Below, piece by piece: positions 24,701 through 33,700 of a DNA stretch of 64,000 bases (position 1 is its first letter; each line of letters begins with the position of its first letter). The position numbers and the translations under genes are program-made. The notes below the pieces were generated by a model. It saw nothing but the letters and a program-made list of their open reading frames with translations, did no database searches and had not been told where the DNA came from. Source of the stretch: Lolium rigidum (Eukaryota > Streptophyta > Magnoliopsida > Poales > Poaceae); assembly GCF_022539505.1 (NCBI RefSeq), contig NC_061514.1, positions 37,043,769 to 37,107,768 on the forward strand. Reading direction: 5' to 3'.

Positions 24701-27700
24701 ACCGTCCTTGTCGCCGAACAAAAGGTGGTGAGGGTGGAACATCATTATCATCATTGTTGGTTTCAGGAACCACATTTTCATTCTCCTTTGCGTGCTCCAC
24801 CTGCACGCCAATTCTGTGCTGCTCATCATCAGAAACATCAGGAGAATCAATAGCATCAGAAATATCAGTGGACGGACTACCATTAAACATAACCGCCTCA
24901 TTAAAAACGACATTCCTGCTCAACACAATTTTCTTAGTTTCAGGATTCCATAATCTATATGCCTTGACTCCTGAACCATAACCAAGGAAGATGCACTTAA
25001 CAGCCCTTGGCTCCAACTTTCCATTATCAACATGAGCGTAAGCGATGCAACCAAAAACTCTCAAATCTGAATAATCGGCAGGCGAACCGGACCATACCTC
25101 AATTGGAGTTTTCTTATCAAGTGGAACAGAAGGTGACCTGTTGATGAGATAACAAGCGGTGGAGGCTGCTTCAGCCCAAAAACCTCTATGCATCTTTGCA
25201 TTAGACAACATGCAACGAGCCCTCGAAATAATGGTCCTGTTCATGCGTTCGACCACGCCATTCTGTTGAGGGGTGTACGGAATGGTATGATGTCTTACCA
25301 TCCCATCATTGCTGCAAAACTCATCAAATTCATTTGAACAAAATTCCATACCATTGTCGAGTACGGAGTATCTTAACCTTCTTTTCAGTTTGGGTTTCTA
25401 CCATAACTTTCCACTTCTTAAAAGCATTAAAAACATCAGATTTATGTTTCAGGAAATATGGCCACACTTTCCTTGAGTAATCATCAATAATAGTAAGCAT
25501 GTAATTAGCACCACCATTAGAAGTTCTACGGGACGGGCCCCAAACATCAGCGTGAACATAATCTAAAATGCCTTTGGTGGTATGAACGGAAGCATTAAAT
25601 TTTACTCTTTTATGCTTACCAAAGATGCAGTGCTCACAGAACTCAAGCTTACCAAAATCGCAGCCATCAATTAGCTCTCTCTTTGTCAATTCTGCCATGC
25701 CAAGCTCACTCATATGTCCAAGACGCTTATGCCAAAGGTTAGTCTTACTGGATTCATCAGAACTAACAGCAGCAGCAATACCAGGCAAAGTGCTACCTCT
25801 AAGGACATATAATTTCGCAGAATTCATATCACCAATCATAATAATGAGAGAACCTGATGATACCTTCAAAAGTTTGTTCCCACCTTTGTACTTGTACCCG
25901 TCACAATCAAGGGTACTCAAAGAGATCAAATTCCTCGCCATGGAGGGTATGTGTTTCACTCCTCGTCAACGTGCGTGTCATCCCATCATGGGTCTTGATC
26001 CGAACAGAACCAATACCAACAATGCTCGCACTCGGTTGTCATTCCCCACACGCACAAAATCTCCACTCTGCACGTGACTCATAAGAACTCGAACCAATCT
26101 TTGTTACAGCAAATATGAAACGAACATGCAGTATCAAGAATCCATTCATCATCACGTGAAACACATGCAGCCAAGACAGCTAAGCAATCTCCATCAGAAC
26201 TATCATTACCAGCAACAACAGCAGCCTCACTCTTACCGGTGACAACGGCAGCCTTACCATTACCATCATTATTTTTCGGTTGGTAAGTTCCGTTCCTTTT
26301 CTCCTTGTTCTGCAGCTTCCAACAATCATCAATATTGTGGTTAGATTTCTTACAATACCTGCGGAACTTGTCACGTCCTTTGGACTTTGAGCGACCTCTC
26401 GTCGCCCTTGCTCTTATCTCTGTTGTTGTGGTAGTAGTTATCTCGCTGCTCGGGCCCTGCCACGGACCTCTAATGCCTCCGCCTTGGAGGACGAACTTTC
26501 AGCCTCGCACCATAGATTTCATTTTCTCCTTTTGTTGGAGAGCATCATAAACTTCCGCGAGAGTTAGTTTGTCGCGGCTCAATAATATGGTGTCACGAAA
26601 ATTACCGAAAGAATTAGGCAGCGAGCATAAAAGAAGAAGACCTAAATCCTCATCCTCATACTTAACTTCTATAGACTGCAAATCAGAAACAATCTCTTTC
26701 CAGGAAGATAGGTGATTCATTACCGAACCTCCCTCTTGCAACTTATGCGAGAACAACTTCATCTTCACGTGCAATCTGCCCGTGAGATCCTTGGACAAAC
26801 AGATCTCCTCTAGTTTGACCCATAACTCGGCGGTGGTTTTCTCCTGCAACACTTCCTGCAGAATATTATTGGACAGATGGAGTTGAATCAACGATAAAGC
26901 CTTACGATCTTTCCGCTTCTCCGCATCGGTCCAGGTATCCTTTGCTTTCTCGCCGAAAGCATCGATCGCTTCATCCAGATCTGAAGATTGGGCGAGAATC
27001 GCCCTCATCTTCACTTGCCACAAAGCAAATCTCGTGGTGTAGTCCAACTGCGGTAGATCGAACTTCAGTGACGACATCTCGAAAACCCTAGATCCAAATA
27101 ACACGGGCTCGATACCACTTGTTATAAATGGAGATGCACAATAAACGAAGAACGAAAAAGAAAACACTGTAGGGGACACGAGATTTAACGTGGAAAACCC
27201 TTGCAACACACAAGGGAAAAAACCACGGGCGCCAGCCAGCAAAACTTTACTATTTTGGTGGTGTTTACAAACGCCGTGGGTGTACAATGATGCGATGATA
27301 ACCCTAGCGGCGGCTTACAGTGGAAAATATATAGACGGTGGCAACGATCCAGTACCGCGGGGGCTTCGCCCCGCACCCCCAAGGTGCACCTGTCGGGCCT
27401 CGGTGGGGCTAACCTCAGACTCGCTCGCTCGGCCCAAGCCTACCGCCGACGGGCCTCGCTCCGCTCGTCAGAAGTTAGCCTTTTCTTGGAATTTGGATCA
27501 CAATATAACAAAAATACCAGTAACGTGTCAAATTAAGCTTATGCCACTAGTAAATAACAACCACTATTATATCAAGCCACCGCTCAAACCTTCCATAATT
27601 CACCATTATTGTGGGATATTACGAGAACAAAACTAGTATAGCACTTACTAGTGGCGTAGGCTAGGAACTATACGCCACGAATAAATCCACTGAAAACGCA

Positions 27701-30700
27701 CGGCCCCTTTACACAAAATGTAGCCCACCTAATCCCAAACTGTCCCCTTTGTCCTCTATCCAGATATCTTCAAGTACTAATAATACCACACAACACAACA
27801 CGAGACCCTTAACTCCCTCTCCTCCCCATTTCTTATCAGAAAATTGCTTGAACTTCCCATATCGCCATCCCTCTTCTCTTATCGTCCCCCTCCGCGCCAC
27901 AACTCATGATCTTGCTGCACTCACTTCTCCATGACCGAGTTCAACCTCCGCTCCTCTCCATGCCATTACTGCTCCTCCTCCTAACCACCGGCTCCAACAC
28001 CCGCTATCACGAGGCAGGATAGCTGCAATGGTGGGATCCTATTTCGGCATGCCGTACAACACCTGGAGGCCCTATATCGATTACGTCATCGTCAGGGACC
28101 GCATCCTCATCCTTCGCCTCCAAGTGCCCAGTGCTCCCCACTGAAATCTGTTGTGTCCGTACACGCCCCTCCTCCCGTCAACCCTCATGCCCATCCCCAG
28201 CCAGGCGCCACTAGGAGGTCCAGAGCGTTGACGCCAAACGTAATACTAGGATTTTCGCGGCCTGGAGTATGTGCTCATCCAATAGTTCATCCATGCGTGC
28301 TAGCTTGATTACTCTCCAAGCACTCAGGTTTTGAATCATGTTATTTCAATCGAGTGATGCAACTGATGCCTACGACCTCTTCTATTTGTTTTCCAAGAAC
28401 AATTATTACTATCGTGGGAATCAGACTAAACGTCGCTAGTATTTTGTTTATATTAGCGACGTGTAGGATAGGAAGAATGCCACTAGTATCATGTTATTAT
28501 TTACATGGGGACGAAAAACCTATAATAATTGTTACGGGTGGCTCCCCCATGCCACTATGACGTTTTCTGACACCCCAAAAATATTTTTTTATGTGAAAAC
28601 TGATTAAATCAGTTAAATGCATCATCATTTTTTTAGCTCCATATAGCCCAAGCTAAAGAATAACCACCCACACTAATATGAGATTTCGATTTACAACAAT
28701 ACCAGTTCTGAAATATGTTAGTGTATTGGGGGTGAGGAGGGATATTAAACGTAACATGATCTACCATATAATACGAGAAAAAAGGTGTGGAGTATGCCAT
28801 CAGAACCTATCATCTCGCAGAAACGGGCATGACGTATCCTGCATATTTTTTACGGAAATTGAAATTAGAAAGGTTTGCCTCAATGAAAAATATGAGAGGG
28901 ATATTAGGTTCGAATTAAAGTATCCAAAACACGATGTAGTTTTCATAGGTTGGGGTATCTCAATGACTGGCACATGTAATTTTTCTTCCAGAGAGGACCA
29001 TTGAACATTGAAAGTATCGTTATTTGTGTCTTCTTTTCGTTGTAAAATACTGGTATCACCCCCGACAAACATATGGAGGGACTAGGATTCAAGGATTCAC
29101 AATAATTTGGCTAGGAACTCGGTTTTTAGGCCTCTTGAGCAACCCCATAGACTGCCATCAAAACTCACCCGATCAAGATTGACCTAATTTCAATTTGAAT
29201 GAAATAATTGCACTAACTTGTAAAATCTCAAAAAGATATTTCAAGATTTGAGAATCCTTGTTTGATCTAGATTTTTTATGTTGTTACAGGAGGACCTTCT
29301 CTTTCCACGTTCATATGCACAAAACCTTGTATTTAGTTGCCTGAACAAGTTTGTGGAGCCGATGTTGAATTGCTGGCCAGCAAACAAGCTAAGAGAGCGA
29401 GCTCTGAGCAACATCATGAAGCATATACATTATGATGATGAAGCAACTAAATATGTTAACATTTGTCCTATTAATAAGGTTCAATCATTTGTAATGTAAG
29501 TTTAATTTTATTTTACTAAAAAATATGTTAAGTTATAACTTTTGTTTTCTTAGGCATTGAATATGATTTGTTGTTGGATAGAAGACCCAAACTCGGATGC
29601 ATTCAAACAACATCTTCCTAGGTTTTTCGACTATTTGTGGCTTTCAGAGGATGGAATGAAGGCACAAGTACGTACTAGTTTACGTTTTATCTAGCATATA
29701 TTGTTGATCTTATATGTTTCAATGTCTTGCAACTTCTAACTTGTTTAATGAATTCTTTGTGCCTCAAATAAAGTGAAAATAGCTAGTCTTATGAGGAATT
29801 GATTTTAATCTCTAATTAAAACTCCTCCAATAGGCATTTGTAAGTGATGTAATATTACGAGAGGTAATAGTTTGTGATAATAAAATGTATGTCTAGTTTT
29901 ATTAGCTAGGCCATTTAAATCCCAAACTAACTAGAACACAGTCTTTTCAGGATCATGTATTATGTAAAAACAATGAAATCATATTTTTTCCTCTTTTGAT
30001 TAGAGTTAATTCAAATGGTAATATATGGATATATATAAATATCTATATATTTCTATGTAATTCCTAAATGCGTAACATAAAATCATTTATAAATTATGCA
30101 ATGAGGTATTTCAGTTGGAAACTTTGATGGAGTCATGTGGCATATGATAATCAGGTGTATGATGGTTGTCATAGTTGGGAGACATCATTCATAATCCAAG
30201 CATATTACTCCACGGGTCTTTTTGCTCTGTTTGGGCCAACTCTGCAAAAAGCTCACGAGTTCATGAAAAACTCACAGGTTTGTTGTTTTGTGAGCTATAT
30301 AAAAAGTTTGAGAACAAGTCTATATTACATGCCTTTTTTACCAAGCTAACATGTCTTTCTTATATTTGAAGATTCTTAGCAATCATCCAAATTATGAAAG
30401 TTATTATCGCCATAGATCGAAAGGTTCATGGGGTCTTTCAAGCGTAGACAACGGTTGGTCCGTGTCTGATTGTACCGCAGAAGCTGTTAAGGTTAAGTAT
30501 GATATACTTTTCCTCGTGTCCTTAAATTTGAAATCTAATAAATTTTCGTTGTAACATCCATTAAACCAGTTACCAACTACAAATTCAGTAACAATGGTTT
30601 TAACGACATTTCATCCAGGCACTGTTGCTGTTATCAAAGATTTCACCTGATCTTGTTGGAGACCAAATTAGACAAGATAGGTTGTATGATGCCATCGACT

Positions 30701-33700
30701 GCATCATGTCTTTCATGGTATGAACCTTTGTGATAAATCAATTATCAAAAAACAAGCATAGTCACTATATATGTTTTCCAAGAAAAATGTAAAGATACAC
30801 GAGCTACAAAATGTCACCACATAGAGATATTTGATATAAATAATGCCAACAGTAATAGTTTATAGTCTACATCACTAACTTACTATAATATATCATTGTA
30901 ATCCACAGTCCAACTTAATTTAATCAGTATATGTTGTCTAAGAAATTCGTAAGTCGGCCTTGAGTCATTTATTTTGTTACTCTACAAAGATCATCAAACT
31001 AATAGCAGGTTCTCTTTTTATATTTTCACTATGTTAAAGAATAAGGATGGCACCTTTTCGACTTATGAATGCAAACGGACATTCTCGTGGTTAGAGGTAA
31101 ATAATGCTATTTTCTAATTTGATGAATTTAAACACTTGAAATTATTTATTAGTTTATATGCTAGCTTTTGTTTTTTTAAATGTCCATGGTAGGAGAGGCA
31201 ACAAAACATTTGGTTTTAAGAATAAGAACCCAAATTTCCATCCATGCCGGTTTAAATCCCAACATATGTACAACCACATTCCCAGTCAAATGAGTTAGGG
31301 TTAATCAGTTTATAGCTTTGGAACATGTTCATCAGCATAGTTGGGAATGTATTATATTAGCCATGCTAGAAACATGTCTAGGTAGGCCAGAAAGAGGTTA
31401 ATCTCCATAGGCTTTTGTTATTTCTCCTGTCATATCATATTCTGAAAGTTAATTTTACCTTAAGTATTTTGAAAATTAGTGAAAAGGTGGGCTGGTTTTT
31501 CTGGTTATGGTACTCTACCTCCTATCCAAGAACTTTTACTTACAAACATTGTATTTCTGATCAACCTTCTCCACCCTGACAGTAAGGTTTTGTTTGTCGA
31601 TCTAGGTTCTCAACCCTTCTGAGAGTTTTCGCAACATTGTCTCCGACTATCCGTAAGAGACCCAAATTTTTTCTTAGTTGAAAAGTATATTTTATTCCAT
31701 ATTCATATTGGTGAACTGACTCGTGGCCCATGAAAAAATGGCAGTTCTGTGGAATGCACATCCTCGGTTCTTGATGCTCTTGTACTATTCAAAGAATTAT
31801 ATCCAAAATATCGTGCCAGCGATATTGAAAAGTGTATTAAAGCTGCTTCTTTATTTCTTGAGAAGACTCAAAAGAATGATGGCTCATGGTATGTAATTAA
31901 GATGCGCCAATTACTTTTAACACCTAATCTGGAATTCGTAACTATCAATTCTTTTTACCTTGTAGGTACGGTTCTTGGGGTATATGTTTCACTTATGGAA
32001 CCATGTTTGCAGTAAGGGGATTAGTTGCTTCCGGAAGAACTTATGAAAATAGTCATGTCATCAGAAAAGCATGCAATTTTATGTTATGTAAGCAACAAAG
32101 TACAGGTGGATGGGGTGAAAGCTATATTTCAAGTGAAATTGAGGTAATGAATATGTTTTGTTTATTACAAGAGATGTAACATGCTTAAACACGTTTCTTC
32201 ATCAACCAATTTTTATAACTAGTAAGTTTAAATTAGCTATCTTCCTACAAGTATAGTGGTGATTTATAGCCACTTTTATAAATAAAGTGCAAACATACGA
32301 CCATCAATAATTAATTGGTTGCATATATGAATACCAGATATTATAATATGACACATAGGTAGATTTGTAATAGGAATTTTTTTGATGAAAAGCTACAAAA
32401 ATAAAGTAGGTAAAGATCAGGTTTAGAAGTATTTTCGAGATAATCTCAAGGTCAAGCTAAAGCTTTTATTTGTAAGACTGTCGTGCTTAGAAGAAAAGTG
32501 GGATCCAATGCTAGTTAATGCATCACTTAACCCTCAATTATTTTGCTCAATGCGCCTGACCATTATACTACTTATGTTTAAGTTCCCTATAAAGATACTT
32601 CAGGTAATAAAAATTAATTAATGTACCTTATGTTCTACGCCCCCGGCTCTCATATGCTACTAATTTTAAAAAATAGGAACCCATTTCTTATCATGTTTCC
32701 ATTCCCCTATCAATTGAAGGTAAACATCTATGAGATGATAAATGTGAAGTAAAGGTAAACAATAGTTTATTTCAAATTAAAATGAAACCAATCGACTAGT
32801 TTTCTTTTACATATTTACTATATTATGACCCACTCACAATTCCCACGTATGGGTTATGAGAAGGGCTATAAGGAGATGTATTACAATATGAAACTCCATA
32901 TACTTCGCCATAAAACACCATGATCGGATGAGGTATGGGCACCAGTATATAAGATTACACATATAGGAAAAAACTTAGTAAGTGAAGAGATGTTGATGAA
33001 TAAGACAACAAAGATCCCAGGTGATATGTAGAAAATTTTGATTTCAACCCAGCATTGACTAATTCCACATGAAGGGTTACTTCACTACTAGAAAACAACT
33101 TATCAGTGGCGCACCTGTTTTGCTTATCACTGGCGCACTAGTGGTGCGCCACTAATATCACGCCACTGCTAACTTTTAGCAGTGGCGCACCTACAAGTGC
33201 GCCATTGGTAAGTTATGTAGTAGTGGCGCACTAGGAGGTGCTCCACTAGTAAGCAGTATGATGCGCCACTGTTATAAAAACGAGGTGCGTTGCTGCTGTA
33301 GCGTTATGGTGCGCCACTGTTATAGGAATGAGGTGCGCTGCTGTAGCGTTAGGGTGCGCCACTACTACAAGAATAAAATTAAAAAATTAAAAAGCCCACA
33401 TGGCCTGGCTGTGGCAGGCGGTGGACCCGAACAATAAAAAAGACAGTGCTTCAGTGATCCTGAATAAATAAGAGTTTTTACAAGAACAAAATAAATACAA
33501 CCATAGTTTCTATAATTTGCAGCTAGGACCCTAAAAATATAAAAAAAGCAATCAAGTCCTTATATGCAAGGGCTCGTCCTTGATCTGGTCAACGCCGGCG
33601 TTGTAGTAGCTGCCGACGAGGTCCTCGATCTGAAACTTCTCATGGCCGCGTCGACGCACTGGGGCACGATCTGCTCCTCGATCTGGTACTCCTCTTGATC

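Larger units (their letters stand above)
22537..27510 (-). mobile_element. full-length Ty1/copia retrotransposon, young, TSD AAAAT
   Basis: Two LTRs (22537-22929 and 27120-27510), a Met-tRNA-like primer site, gag and pol in copia order (integrase before reverse transcriptase), and a polypurine tract (AAGGTGGAG on the - strand, about 22930-22940). The 5-bp duplication AAAAT is perfect (22532-22536 and 27511-27515). The element is 4974 bp, antisense to the cyclase gene. The LTRs differ by about seven small events, so insertion is recent. Domain wording resembles the Tork/TNT1 type; the family is not named. Confidence 0.95.
22052..29289 (+). other. intron 6 of the cyclase gene (7.2 kb)
   Basis: It is bounded by AAG|GTTTGT and TTACAG|GAG. 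It contains the complete Ty1/copia element. The part from 27516 to about 28560 repeats the motif GCCACTAGT (27543, inverted near 27647, again near 28478) and a GTCGCTAGT/ATTAGCGAC pair near 28430-28460, so it probably includes another, unclassified transposon. 28561-29289 shows nothing I can name. Confidence 0.8.

Noticed and set aside
26499..27287. Copia gag starting at 27287
   Set aside because: The first 70 residues read the LTR and leader; gag-like sequence begins at the ATG at 27077 after the primer site.
28678..29004. 108-codon open frame in cyclase intron 6
   Set aside because: No recognisable family, AT-rich, and located in an intron with transposon debris.
30109..30154. Earlier acceptor for exon 9 after GTATTTCAG near 30112
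   Set aside because: It would read into TGA within a few codons; the acceptor at 30154 restores the conserved sequence [10 protein letters not shown].
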